Below are positions 1-8,128 of a stretch of DNA of 14,515 nt, in pieces (positions within the stretch are counted from its first letter, which is position 1; each line of letters begins with the position of its first letter). The stretch spans positions 1-14,515 of the forward strand of contig NRSV01000182.1 in the NCBI GenBank assembly GCA_002286855.1, written 5' to 3'. The notes below the pieces were generated by a model. The model saw only the letters and a program-made list of their open reading frames with translations. It made no database searches and was not told the DNA's origin. The DNA is from Bipolaris cookei. Taxonomy: Eukaryota; Ascomycota; Dothideomycetes; Pleosporales; Pleosporaceae. Made by a program: the position numbers and the translations under genes.

Positions 1-1537
1 GCATTCACGCACGATGTAGAACAGGCTCTAGCAGTAGGCAAACGCGTGACTATGGTCACGATGGACGTGCAGGGAGCATTCGACGCGCTTCTCAAGACAG
101 AACGCTACGCTTTGGATATGCGGATGACATTAATATATACAGAGCGTCAAAAACCCTAGACGAAAATGTCCAGTTACTAGCAGAAGATATACAGGCAATT
201 AACCAGTGGGGTGCACAGAATAAGGTTGCCTTTGCCCCAGAGAAGCTAGAAGCGATCCACATCACCCGCCAGCGAGACAGCTACTCCCCAAGCATACCTT
301 TGTCCGACGCAACAACGCTAGAACCAATTGTGCCAGCTGCAGATAGATCGCAGACAGCACTACGATGGCTCGGAGTGTGGTTTGACCGCCAGCTTAGCTT
401 TAAGCACCATGTTGCCTATAGAGCAGCAGCCACCAAAAAGCTTGCTACTCACCTAAGAGGCCTTGCGAACACAGCTCATGGCCCGCCCCCAGATGCTATG
501 CGAAAACTAGTAACAAAATGCGTGTTACCTTCACTACTGTACGGAACAGAGGCTTGGTATGAAGGACGAACAAGAAACCCGAGAACGAGAAGAAAGGACA
601 ACCCTATCTCTGTGAGCACGAGAGTTGGACAGCATATCACAGCTATCCAGACTATGCTTATACAGGCTGTAAGAGCAGTACTACCAGTATATAAAACCAC
701 ACCCCTTCCAATTCTCTTTAGAGAAGCTGGGATACCATCAGCGGAAGTTGCACTTGAAGAGGCTAGGTGGCGTCTCGCGCTGCGACTCCAGACAATAGAC
801 CATCAGCACCCTCTCACCCACAGGGCAGCTGTACCACACAATCGGTCTGGCACTAGGGTAGGGGGGAGGCAACAACCAAGAACTAAGATCCAGAGGCTAG
901 GCCTACTTCTGCCAGCCATCCCCCGGCCAGCTCTAATAGCGCCGCACTTCTCGCAAGGGTGCCGCACAGATCCGACGCTAGGAATGGAGAAGAAAACGGC
1001 TGCGAAAGAATTCAAAGAATGGTGGGCCTCTCTAACTAGCAGCACGATAACAATCTTCTCTGATGGATCGGAACAGCGCTGCGAAGGGAAAAAGAGAGTC
1101 ACCTATGGGTATGCTATATACCGGGCCCAGGAAAAGATAACTACAGGACGCGGGTCTCTCCACTCGCTTTCACACGTTTTCGATGCTGAAGCGATTGGGA
1201 CATGTAGAGCACTTGAGCATGCGGCGCAGATAGCAGGACCAACAGATGCGATTTATATGTGTATAGACAGCACGTCAGTAATATGGTGTCTGCGCGGGAC
1301 AGCCGCAAACTCTTCACAATGGGCGTTTCTTCAATGCCAGGAGATATTGGACACGATGCCTAATGTCAAGATCCGATGGGCACCAGGGCACACTGATATT
1401 GAAGGCAACGAAACAGCAGACAGCCTTGCAGATGCGGAGGCGAAAGCACCCTCTACTCCATTCGGACTAGCAGCACAACCGACAGTATCGGGGATACGCC
1501 CACATACTGGGGTGGCCCGCTTACTGGTGAAACACGT
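1..1537 (+). pseudogene. LINE ORF2 remnant (Tad1-like): RT end plus RNase H
   Basis: This is the 3' part of a non-LTR retrotransposon ORF2, whose product copies element RNA into DNA at the nick site. Frame 1 (1 to about 100) carries the RT motif A region, read as MDVQGAFDALL. Frame 3 (from about 111) opens with the catalytic motif C box, FGYADD, and stays open to 1574. The stretch normally lying between motifs A and C is missing, so an internal deletion with a frame change removed the RT palm. The C-terminal half is an RNase H domain. Counting from the TTG codon at 300, its acidic residues are D255 (FSDGSE), E297 (DAEAIG), D323 (CIDSTSV) and D374 (NETADSLA), with H364 in the WAPGH motif, so the site looks complete. 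P1 cuts the element at 1538. The 5' end lies outside the window. It is a dead copy; family placement in the Tad1 group rests on the RT plus RNase H layout and general resemblance. Confidence 0.85.
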
Positions 1538-1539
1538 TA

Positions 1540-1597
1540 CCGTGCTGCCCGGCGTAACGCCCGGCCCGGCGTAACGCCCGCTTCGATCACCAAAATC
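1540..1597 (+). repeat. P1 left terminal inverted repeat with 17 bp tandem duplication
   Basis: The outer part, 1540-1563, begins CCGTGCTGCCCGG. The 17-mer GCCCGGCGTAACGCCCG occurs twice in tandem, 1547-1563 and 1564-1580, with no mismatch. The inner part, CTTCGATCACCAAAATC, is 1581-1597. The right end has only one copy of the 17-mer. The core GGCGTAACGCC is itself nearly palindromic. These ends are the expected binding sites of the transposase N-terminus. Confidence 0.93.
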
Positions 1598-1638
1598 GCA
1601 ACAGCCACCAAAGTTCAACCCGCGATAACTCTATCAAT

Positions 1639-3482
1639 ATGAGCCCGATTGAGGCTGCACTTGCAGCTATTGAAGCACTAGAGCCTGGCGAAAAACTTGT
1701 ATATTCTCAAATTGCAGCAAAGTTTAGTGTTAATCGTTCAACGCTCGCGCGGAGACACCAGGGCGTCGCAAGCTCACGCAGCATTAAGGCTCAAAACCAG
1801 CAAGCACTCTACCCCCAGCAAGAGCAGGAGCTTCTATGCTATATTGAACGTCTTACAAGGCAAGGCCTGCCTCCTACACGGCCTATGATACTGCGCTTCG
1901 CTTCAGATATCGCAAAAAAAGAGCTTGGAAAAGGCTGGGTTGATCGCTTTATCCAGCGCTATCAGGTTAATCTTATTTCACGCTGGGCAACTGGGATTGA
2001 TCGCTCACGCCACCAGGCTGATTCAGGACTAAAGTATAAGCTCTACTTTGATCTCTTAAAAGAAAAGATTAGCCAATATAATATAGAGCCTTGTAATATA
2101 TACAATATGGATGAGAAGGGCTTCATGCTAGGAGTACTCACTCGCTCAAAGCGGGTATTCAACAGGAGGCTATATGAGGAGGGGAAGATCAAGGCTCACA
2201 TCCAGGATGGCAATCGGGCGTGGATAACGCTGCTGGCCTGTATATGCGCTGATGGATCTCACATTGAGCCGAGCCTCGTATATCAGTCAGCCTCTGGCTC
2301 GATACAGGATAGCTGGCTGCAGGCCTTCGATCCTAACGATCACCGAGTCCACTTCGCCTCATCACCCTCAGGCTGGACGAATAACGAGCTAGGCCTAGCC
2401 TGGCTCAAACAGGTGTTTGATCGATCAACAAAGCCAAAGGCTAGGCGGAGCTATCGATTACTTATCCTTGATGGCCATGGATCTCATCTCACGATGGATT
2501 TTATCGAGTACTGCGATCGCAATCGAATCCTCCTCGCTATCTATCCACCTCATTCAACCCACACTCTTCAGCCGCTTGACGTCGTCATGTTCAAGCCGCT
2601 CTCATCAGCCTACTCAGCCCAGGTAGCTAGCTTCATGGAGAGGAGCCAAGGGCTCACATCTATGAGCAAAAGAGACTTCTATCCTATGTTTATAGCTGCC
2701 TGGGAGGCCTCGTTTAAGGAAGCTACAATACTTAAGGCCTTTGAAGCAACTGGCATCTCACCTCTTAACTCAGAGGTGATACTTAAACGATTCAATCAGC
2801 CAGCTCAATCAGGCCAATTAAGTGATAGCGACTCCTCAGCCTTAAGCGCCTCTGATTGGAGGAAGATTAGGCAGCTCGTTGATCACGCTGTAGCTGAGAG
2901 AGACCAGAGAAAGATCTCAAAGCTCAACCAAACGATCCACCGACTCTCGATCAGATCAGTACTAGCTGAGCATGAGAACGTAAGACTTAAAGAGGCTCTT
3001 ATTAATGAGAGGCAGAGGAGGAGTATCACGGTGGGGCTGTATTCTGGTCTCCAAGGAAGGTGAAGGAGGCACGTGATCGCCAGCTCCAACAAGGGCTTGA
3101 AGAAGAGCAGCTACAACACCAGAAAGCTGAGAGAGCTCGTGAACGAGAGGATCGGAAGCAGGCCAAGGCTCAGGAGCTTCAGATAAGGCGAGAGGCTAGA
3201 GCAGAGGCTAGGATAGCGAGGGAGAAGGCGAGAGCTGAGAGAGCTGCAGATCAAGCTACCCGACAGGCAGCTCGTAGAGCTCAACAACGCCTCCAACGAG
3301 CTCAAAAAACTTCTCAAAGGGGCAAGAAACGTAGTCTTAAGGCTTCTATAAAGGCTGCTTCAAAAAAGAGAGCTGCTGCGCAGCCTCAGGCTGGCGTTGA
3401 GGCTGCAGGTGCTGCAGCAGGCCCACCACCATCTCAATCACGACACGGCCGAACAATCAAGCTCCCATCAAAATATAGATAG
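1639..3482 (+). pseudogene. P1 transposase (pogo/Fot1, DD35D), one frameshift near the C-terminus
   Basis: The product binds the element ends and catalyses excision and integration at TA. The ATG at 1639 lies 99 bp inside the left end. The first frame gives 474 residues. They comprise an N-terminal Psq-type helix-turn-helix (about 1-48), a CENP-B-type helix-turn-helix (about 57-125), and a DDE nuclease with D158 (NMDEKG), D278 (LILDGHGSH) and D314 (LQPLDV). D278 and D314 have 35 residues between them, the Fot1 spacing. The frame stops at 3061-3063. The +2 frame, from about 3021, reads GGAVFWSPRKVKEARD and then a long basic, Glu/Arg/Ala-rich coiled coil to 3482, as in the tails of Fot1-type transposases. 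An indel near 3010-3035 therefore separates the catalytic part from the tail. The catalytic core looks intact; whether a tail-less protein works cannot be told. All other features of the element look young. Confidence 0.9.
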
Positions 3483-3577
3483 CTATATATATCAATTAAG
3501 GCCTCTAGAGCTCAACACTAGAAAATATCGTGATAATAGCTATCGTACGTGGCTTAATAGTTTCATGTTAGCGTTTT

Positions 3578-3618
3578 GATTTTGGTGATCGAAGCGGGCG
3601 TTACGCCGGGCAGCACGG
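3578..3618 (-). repeat. P1 right terminal inverted repeat
   Basis: This 41 bp end is the reverse complement of the left end, minus one of the two 17 bp units. Its two blocks, 3578-3594 and 3595-3618, match 1581-1597 and 1540-1563 without mismatch. TA follows at 3619-3620. Confidence 0.93.
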
Positions 3619-3623
3619 TATTC

Positions 3624-4075
3624 GTCTTATACATAGAGGATTTCTGAGCTCCATGGCATGGACGCATAGTGCTTAATCTTCTCACTATCGGTGGATAGAG
3701 CTGTTGATATGAATTTAGTAACACGTTCTAGCTGCTTTCCTTGATTACTAGAGATAGCAATATTAAGGGGGTGGTTAGGAGCTAGTTTCCTTGCTCTAAA
3801 GGCGTATTGACGCAGGGCGTTGTTAAGTCTAACTCTAGGAGGGCATAGAGCCGCTTCTACCTCGCTAGGTATAGCAGGTGAGGTTCTAAAAGATCCTAGG
3901 ATTTTCCTGCAGGCCTGATTCTGCAGCTTCTGCCTCTGATTGAGGGTTTTTGTTTGTTCCTTCTAGAAGATTTGGCATCCATAGTCTGCTACGCTAGTAA
4001 TGCAGGCTAGATAGAGCTGTCGTGCTGCTCTAGGCGAGAGGCCTTTATTTGAGTTTGCTAGCCTGCTAAGGCGGG
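3624..4075 (-). pseudogene. LINE ORF2 fragment (post-RT region), second LINE
   Basis: On the - strand one frame reads through about 150 codons that match the connector after the RT of Tad1/I-type LINEs. It begins RLSRLANSNKGLSPRAARQL, continues through LACITSVADYGCQIF, an in-frame TAG, then QNQACRKILGSFRTSPA and RVRLNNALRQYAF, and ends near YASMPWSSE. The TAG (cta at 3963-3965) falls where these proteins normally have Trp, so TGG to TAG is likely. The usual RNase H domain should follow towards lower coordinates but is absent: P1 begins there, and beyond it lies a LINE in the opposite direction. At its upstream end, near 4075, the frame runs directly into pogo transposase sequence. It is a dead, truncated copy. 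I assign it by motif reading; no symbol applies. Confidence 0.72.
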
Positions 4076-4480
4076 CTCTTTTGTAGTCGTACTTGCGACA
4101 AAACTTCACTTAAGCTCTGGTTGGCGCGAAACAAATGTACTGGCCCAGTTTGAGTCAACAGGGCCTAAACCGCGCTCTTCTCGCAAGGAATTGACCACAT
4201 TGGCTACATCTAACAGCTGAGGGAATGATCCTCGCTCGCCAAGCTCAAGTACGTACTCAACAATCACCTTCTCCTCAGCGTTGGTCAAATTCCGTGAGTT
4301 GGCCATAGTATCAGCGCGTGAAGGTCGTTCAGCGCGTCTATCGCGTAGGGTTGTTCGTGGCGCGTTGTAGATAGCTGCAGCGCGTCGTACTGAGAGTTTA
4401 GGGTCTTGTTGAAGAGCTAAGAGCGCAAGCTGTACTTGAGGCTCGTTGAACGCGTTACTTTGGCTTTATTGTTGAGGCAT
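4076..4480 (-). pseudogene. P3 transposase N-terminus (pogo), broken
   Basis: The - strand frame starts at the ATG at 4480 with MPQQ, the same four residues as element B. An in-frame TAA follows at codon 5. The frame then reads SQSNAFNEPQVQLALLAL, a Psq-type helix-turn-helix up to the PRTTLRDRRAERPSR linker, and a CENP-B-type helix-turn-helix (NLTNAEEKVIVEYVLELGE up to WASTFVSRQPELK). A TGA ends this frame at 4106-4108. One frame over, FCRKYDYKRA continues the normal pogo motif (seen in relatives as SRKYDYQRA), so a frameshift lies near 4105. After KRA the sequence changes to LINE. The catalytic domain is absent. This piece belongs to the same broad group as B and C but is clearly diverged from them. 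Confidence 0.75.
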
Positions 4481-4516
4481 TGGTGCAGGAAGGGTAGTTT
4501 GGTGTGGTCTTGGCAA

Positions 4517-4550
4517 AAGTGGGCGACTCGCCTGGGTGGGCGGCTTGCCC
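4517..4550 (-). repeat. Tandem 17 bp pair in the P3 terminal repeat
   Basis: Two adjacent 17 bp units, 4517-4533 (AAGTGGGCGACTCGCCT) and 4534-4550 (GGGTGGGCGGCTTGCCC), agree at 12 of 17 positions. All five differences are transitions. They lie 6 bp inside the proposed P3 end. Confidence 0.7.
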
Positions 4551-4568
4551 GTGAGGTAGAGGTGCGGG

Positions 4569-4602
4569 ACGGGCCAACGCCGCGGACAGGCCAACGCCGG
4601 AT
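4569..4602 (+). repeat. Tandem 17 bp pair in the P2 terminal repeat
   Basis: The units 4569-4585 (ACGGGCCAACGCCGCGG) and 4586-4602 (ACAGGCCAACGCCGGAT) agree at 13 of 17 positions, including an exact 11 bp core, GGCCAACGCCG. This is the same period and the same end of the element as the exact duplication in P1, though the base sequence has diverged. Confidence 0.75.
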
Positions 4603-4658
4603 TACGTCCTCCAACACCAATTATTCTATCCACTTCAACCACCCATAACGTGACCACA

Positions 4659-5116
4659 ATGCAATCAATTGACGCTGCGCTTGCTGCTATTAACGCTTTA
4701 AAGCCTAATGAAAAGCTTGTATACTCTCAAATCGCGAAAAAATATGGTATTGATTCAGGAACACTAAGCCGCCACCACCGAGGTATTTCTAGCTCTAGAC
4801 AAGCAGCTGCACAGAACCAGCAGGCAGTCCACCCACAACATGAAGCTGAGCTTATCGATTATATCGATAGACTCACTAAGTGAGGCCTACCACCCACACG
4901 GAGTATCATTCGAAATATCGCGTCGCAGCTAGCTCAGAAGCAGCTTGGATACCACTGGGTTGATCGCTTTGTTCATCGCAACTCGCATCTCATTATACTC
5001 AAGCGCACCACGCCAATCGATCGTAGCCGGCGCCGAGCTGATTCAGAAAAGAAGTATCAGCTCTACTTCGAGCTTCTATGCCAAAAAATCGATCAATATA
5101 AAGTGGAGCCGCGGCA
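4659..5116 (+). pseudogene. P2 transposase N-terminus (pogo/Fot1), stop codon and truncation
   Basis: The ATG at 4659 begins MQSIDAALAAINALKPNEK, aligning with P1 (MSPIEAALAAIEALEPGEK). About 153 codons align with P1 residues 1-153 without a frameshift, covering the Psq-type helix-turn-helix and the CENP-B-type helix-turn-helix (WVDRFVHR). A TGA stands at 4881-4883, where P1 has Gln. Reading resumes directly after it with GLPPTR, which is identical in P1. The frame ends at VEPRH, just before the first catalytic Asp motif, where element B is inserted. With no catalytic domain it is inactive. The number of differences from P1 shows this is a separate, older lineage and not a recent duplicate. 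Confidence 0.85.
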
Positions 5117-5118
5117 TA

Positions 5119-6929
5119 ACGTGGTTCACAAGCGAGCGAGCGTATCCCCACCAGCGCGTCAACGTTGACACGTCATCACGCACTTTTATCACAATCAATA
5201 AACTATTACAATATACTAAATTAATTATCAGAATCGCTACTATTACTTGCATTATTTATCTAACTACGCAGGTACGAACGTTGTGTCCAGTCTGCTTGCA
5301 ACGCCCGCATCGCCTCTCTCCTCGCACCCTCTTCGACGCACTCTCACCACCACCACGACTACTACCTGCCTGTTCAGCTAGTACTTTTTGTACCTCGCCA
5401 ACATTAAGAGTCTCTTCTGTCCGTACGTATCGACGCTTGCGGCTCTTGCGCTTTGTTGCTGTATCTAGAGCTGCTTCAAGGCTACCTACTCTCTCGCGTA
5501 GTAATACCATTTCATGTGCTATCTGTTGCGCACCTTTACTAAGCTGCACGATCTTTTCGTCTAAAGAGTTTGTAAAAGACCCAGGGCGGTTTCTTACTCC
5601 CTGTCGAATAAGAGTACTTTGACCCTCGACTTCGCGCGCGTTGCGTGGTGTCTGCGCCTCCCAGGTAGCTGCCCATTGTGGTGATTGTTTTGGCGTCTGC
5701 ACCACCACATCAAGCTTCGATAGCACGGCCTGTGGGTTATGTGGGACTAGACCAGCGCCTCTAAAGCCAGATTGGATATTCTCCTTCGTGATAGACTGCT
5801 CAAAAGCAGTTCTAAAGGCAGGTAGGAAGGTCTCCTTGCTAATATAGTTGGTGCGGTTGCGTGCCAAGCCCGAGATCACGTCGCCATACTTGCGCTTCAA
5901 CGGCGAGAAGCAGGCGACGTCAAGGGGCTGCAACAGGTGAGACGAGTGCGCAGGCATGCAGAGAAGAATAATGTTCTTCTCCTTGCAAAGATCCTGAAAA
6001 TCGACGGAGCAGTGGCTCTCGTGGCCGTCGATAACGAGCAGTCGATACCCACCTACAGTATGCCTCTTTGTATGGGTATCAAAGTGCTCTAACCAGGCAA
6101 GAGCAAGCTGATTATTCGTCCAGCCATTGGGACTGACTTCAAGGACCCAGTCAGTAGGCAAGTCTTTGAACCAGACGTCGATAAGCACCTTGCCCGCAAA
6201 GATAACGAAGGGGGTAGCCGGCGACCTAACGCGCCTACGCCTTGGATTACAGTAACCCACTGACGGTTGCCTGGCTGTATCCGCTTCTTTTTGCCATATC
6301 TTTCTGACGCTGTGATAACCAACTGTGATGATATCTTGCCCATTATAAAGCCAGTTTCACCAAAGTTGTAGATATCGTCGTCCACAATACCCCACTTCTG
6401 CTTTGTCGCCTCGACTAGATCGAACCAGCGCTGGATAGCCACTGGATCTTCGCAGGCAGTTCACTGGTGATCATAAGGACCGCTCCAGCGTGTACGGAGC
6501 TTAGGGGTTCGCTTAACAAAGCTATCAAACCAGTTCTTGCCAACAGGGTCGCTGGCGCGCTCATGCAGGAGTTTATCAGCCATTGCTCGAACGTCAGCCT
6601 TTGTAGGCGCAAATCTTCGTGTAGACTCTTCGAGAATACGCTCTACTATAGCCTCCTTTTCTAGCTTATTCAGGCGCTTTCAATCCGGTTCACAGTCGCG
6701 TCGGAAGCGTCTCCCGGCGCGTCGATGCTTAAGAGTTGATTCAGGAAGATTATATATTCTAGCAGCACGATAACTACTTTGAACGCGTTGAAAATTAATA
6801 TCAGAAAGAGCAAGCTGTAGATCTGCTTCAGTATAAGTAGATTGGGCGTTGTGTTGTTGAGGCATCTTGCGTTTTCGTCTGAACGTTGACGCGCTGGTGG
6901 GGATACGCTTGCTCGCTTGTGAACCAAGT
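5119..6929 (-). mobile_element. Pogo-type element B with zinc-knuckle transposase, full length but decayed
   Basis: This 1811 bp element lies between TA at 5117-5118 and TA at 6930-6931. Its ends are inverted repeats: 5119 onwards reads ACGTGGTTCACAAGCGAG, and the right end, reversed, reads ACTTGGTTCACAAGCGAG. The similarity runs about 50 bp, to CAGCGCGTCAACGTT. The transposase is on the - strand with its ATG 64 bp inside the right-hand end. The left flank is P2 coding sequence and the right flank is a trinucleotide array. A single clean insertion would give the same locus on both sides, so recombination or misassembly has changed one flank. Confidence 0.9.
5221..6865 (-). pseudogene. Element B transposase (pogo, DDE plus C-terminal CCHC knuckle), inactivated
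   Basis: The ATG at 6865 begins MPQQHNAQSTYTEADLQLAL. The order is a Psq-type helix-turn-helix, a CENP-B-type helix-turn-helix (KNWFDSFVKRTPKLRTRWSG), the DDE nuclease, and a C-terminal CCHC zinc knuckle, CGRCKQTGHNVRTC (C-X2-C-X4-H-X4-C). In-frame TGA codons lie at 6680-6682 and 6461-6463; the second is CGA in copy C, so a C to T change. The first catalytic Asp is Gly here (NFGETGF against NFDETGF in C). The other two, LLVIDGHESH and LLQPLDVACF, remain with 35 residues between them. A frameshift falls in the G run at 6210-6214, best explained by one lost base. A last frameshift near the end moves the stop from 5221 to 5256. The protein cannot be active. The knuckle, which may bind nucleic acid, is shared with C and so is a family trait. 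Confidence 0.88.
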
Positions 6930-7042
6930 TATTATTGTTATTACTGTTATTATTGTTATTACTGTTATTATTGTTATTACTGTTATTATTGTTATTACTG
7001 TTATTATTGTTATTACTGTTATTATTGTTATTATTGTTATTA
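6930..7042. repeat. Trinucleotide array, 18 bp higher-order period
   Basis: This 113 bp tract is made of ATT, GTT and ACT triplets, with an 18 bp unit (ATTATTGTTATTACTGTT) repeated about five times and less regular units at the end. The first and last TA serve as target sites of elements B and C. Open frames through it code only for runs of one or two amino acids and are not genes. On the - strand it is TAA/CAA-rich, as in the simple tails of some LINEs. It may be the continuation of the ATT run at 8140-8170, split by element C. Confidence 0.9.
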
Positions 7043-7106
7043 ACGTGGCTCACAAGCGAGGCGCCACCTCTCCACCAGCGCGTCGACTTCGACACTACAA
7101 CGCGTT

Positions 7107-8020
7107 ATGCCTCAACCACGCAGCTCTCAATCAACTTTTAACGAATCAGATATTCAACTTGCTCTTTTTGATATTAATTCCCAACGTGTTCAAAGTGTAA
7201 AACGTGCTGTAGAGATATATAATATCCCCCGAACAACAATTCGAGAGCGACGCGCTGGAAAGCGCCCTCGACGTGACTGCGAAGCGAACTCAAAGCGTCT
7301 AAACAAGCTAGAAGAGGAGGCTATATTTTAGTTTATTCTTGAAGAGTCTGCGGGAGGATTTGCGTCTACGAAGCCTAACGTTCGAGAAATGGCTAATAAA
7401 CTATTAGAGGAGCGCGCTGGCAATCCTGATGGCAAGAACTGGGTTGATAACTTCGTTAAGCGAACTCCTGAGCTCCGTACACGCTGGAGCGGTCCTTATG
7501 ATCACCAGCGAGCTGCCTGCGAAGATCCAGTGGCTATCCAGCGCTGGTTCGATCTAGTCGAGGCGACAAAGCAGAAGTGGGGTATTGTGGACGACAATAT
7601 CTACAACTTTGACGAAACTGGCTTTATAATGGGCAAGATATCATCACAGTTGGTTATCACAGCGTCAGAAGGATATGACAAAAAGAAGCGGATACAGCCA
7701 GGCAACCGTCAGTGGGTTACTGTAATCCAAGGCGTAGGCGCGTCGGGTCGCCGGCTACTCTTCAAGAGGCTCTAGACGAATCAAATAAGCGGAAGAGCCG
7801 CAAGCGTCGATACGTACGGACAGAAGAAACTTTTACTATTGGTGAGGTACAAGAATCATTAGCTGAACAGGCGGGTAGCAGTCGTGGTGACGGTGAGAGT
7901 GCGTCGAAGAGGGTGCGAGGAGAGAGGCGGTGCGGGCGTTGCAAGCAGACTGGACACAACGTTCGTACCTGCGCAGTTGAGATAGATAGTGCAAGTGATA
8001 GTGGCGATTCTGATAATTAA
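7107..8020 (+). pseudogene. Element C transposase, internally deleted
   Basis: The ATG at 7107 begins MPQPRSSQSTFNESDIQLAL. Both DNA-binding helix-turn-helix domains and the first catalytic motif, NFDETGFIMG (Asp intact), are present. A TAG stands at 7329-7331. At about 7757 the reading jumps from GVGASGRRL to LQEALDESNKRKS, losing the segment that holds the other two catalytic Asp residues. It continues in another frame through the basic linker and the CCHC knuckle (CGRCKQTGHNVRTC) to the stop at 8018-8020, with an acidic Ser/Asp tail. The N-terminal half is close enough to B for codon-by-codon alignment. If translated, the first part could still bind element ends without cutting. Confidence 0.88.
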
Positions 8021-8094
8021 TTTGGTATATTATAATAGTTTATTGATTGTGGTAAAAGTGCGTGATAACGTGTCAACGTCGACGCGCTGGTGGA

Positions 8095-8128
8095 GAGGTG
8101 GCTCCTCTCTTGGGGTGGCGCCTCGCTT
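8095..8128 (-). repeat. Tandem 17 bp pair in the right end of element C
   Basis: The units 8095-8111 (GAGGTGGCTCCTCTCTT) and 8112-8128 (GGGGTGGCGCCTCGCTT) agree at 14 of 17 positions. The left end of C has only one unit, so the right end is exactly 17 bp longer there. The period is the same as in P1, P2 and P3. Confidence 0.8.

Larger units (their letters stand above)
1540..3618 (+). mobile_element. Pogo/Fot1-type DNA transposon P1, near complete
   Basis: This is a 2079 bp cut-and-paste transposon of the Tc1/mariner superfamily, pogo/Fot1 branch. It is bounded by TA on both sides (1538-1539 and 3619-3620), the expected target-site duplication. The outer 24 bp of the two ends are perfect inverted repeats, and a further 17 bp inner segment also matches. 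It encodes one transposase on the + strand. It is the best-preserved element here: ends are exact and only one frameshift is seen. The left flank is LINE RNase H sequence on the + strand, the right flank a different LINE on the - strand. It therefore sits at, or very near, a junction between two older elements. Confidence 0.92.
4076..4556 (-). mobile_element. Pogo-type element P3, 5' end only
   Basis: This is the left end and first quarter of a pogo-type transposon on the - strand. The proposed end is at 4556, next to the TA at 4557-4558, and reads CCTCACGGGCAAGCCGCC inwards. The transposase ATG (4478-4480) is 76 bp inside this end, compared with 64 bp in elements B and C. The element is cut near 4075, where LINE sequence in the same direction starts, as expected for a 5'-truncated LINE inserted into it. 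The rest of the element is not in the window. The exact end is inferred from the TA and from the neighbouring P2 end. Confidence 0.65.
4559..5116 (+). mobile_element. Pogo/Fot1 element P2, 5' part, related to P1
   Basis: This is the left end and first third of a P1-related transposon on the + strand. It is taken to begin at 4559, right after the TA at 4557-4558, because this puts its ATG 100 bp from the end, against 99 bp in P1. It is cut at the TA at 5117-5118 by element B. P2 should resume on the far side of B (after 6929) but does not: a TAA-type repeat array is there instead. A later fragment of the same family lies at 14033-14209. The right end is not in the window, unless lost at that fragment. 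Confidence 0.75.

Noticed and set aside
1331..1618. - strand frame spanning the LINE/P1 border
   Set aside because: It is antisense to RNase H and the P1 terminal repeat, with no motif of its own.
3060..3482. Separate gene for a basic Ala/Arg/Glu-rich protein
   Set aside because: It has no ATG start, overlaps the transposase stop, and matches the expected C-terminal coiled coil of the same transposase in a shifted frame.
4945..5622. 225-codon + strand frame across the P2/B junction
   Set aside because: It runs in a shifted frame through P2 and antisense through the B transposase; no domain is seen.
6930..7042. Possible CRISPR-like or iteron array
   Set aside because: The units are contiguous triplet repeats without spacers, in a fungal transposon context.
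6886..7200. Open frames giving long runs of Leu, Ile/Val or Asn across the array
   Set aside because: They arise from the trinucleotide repeat in every frame; there is no start context or domain.
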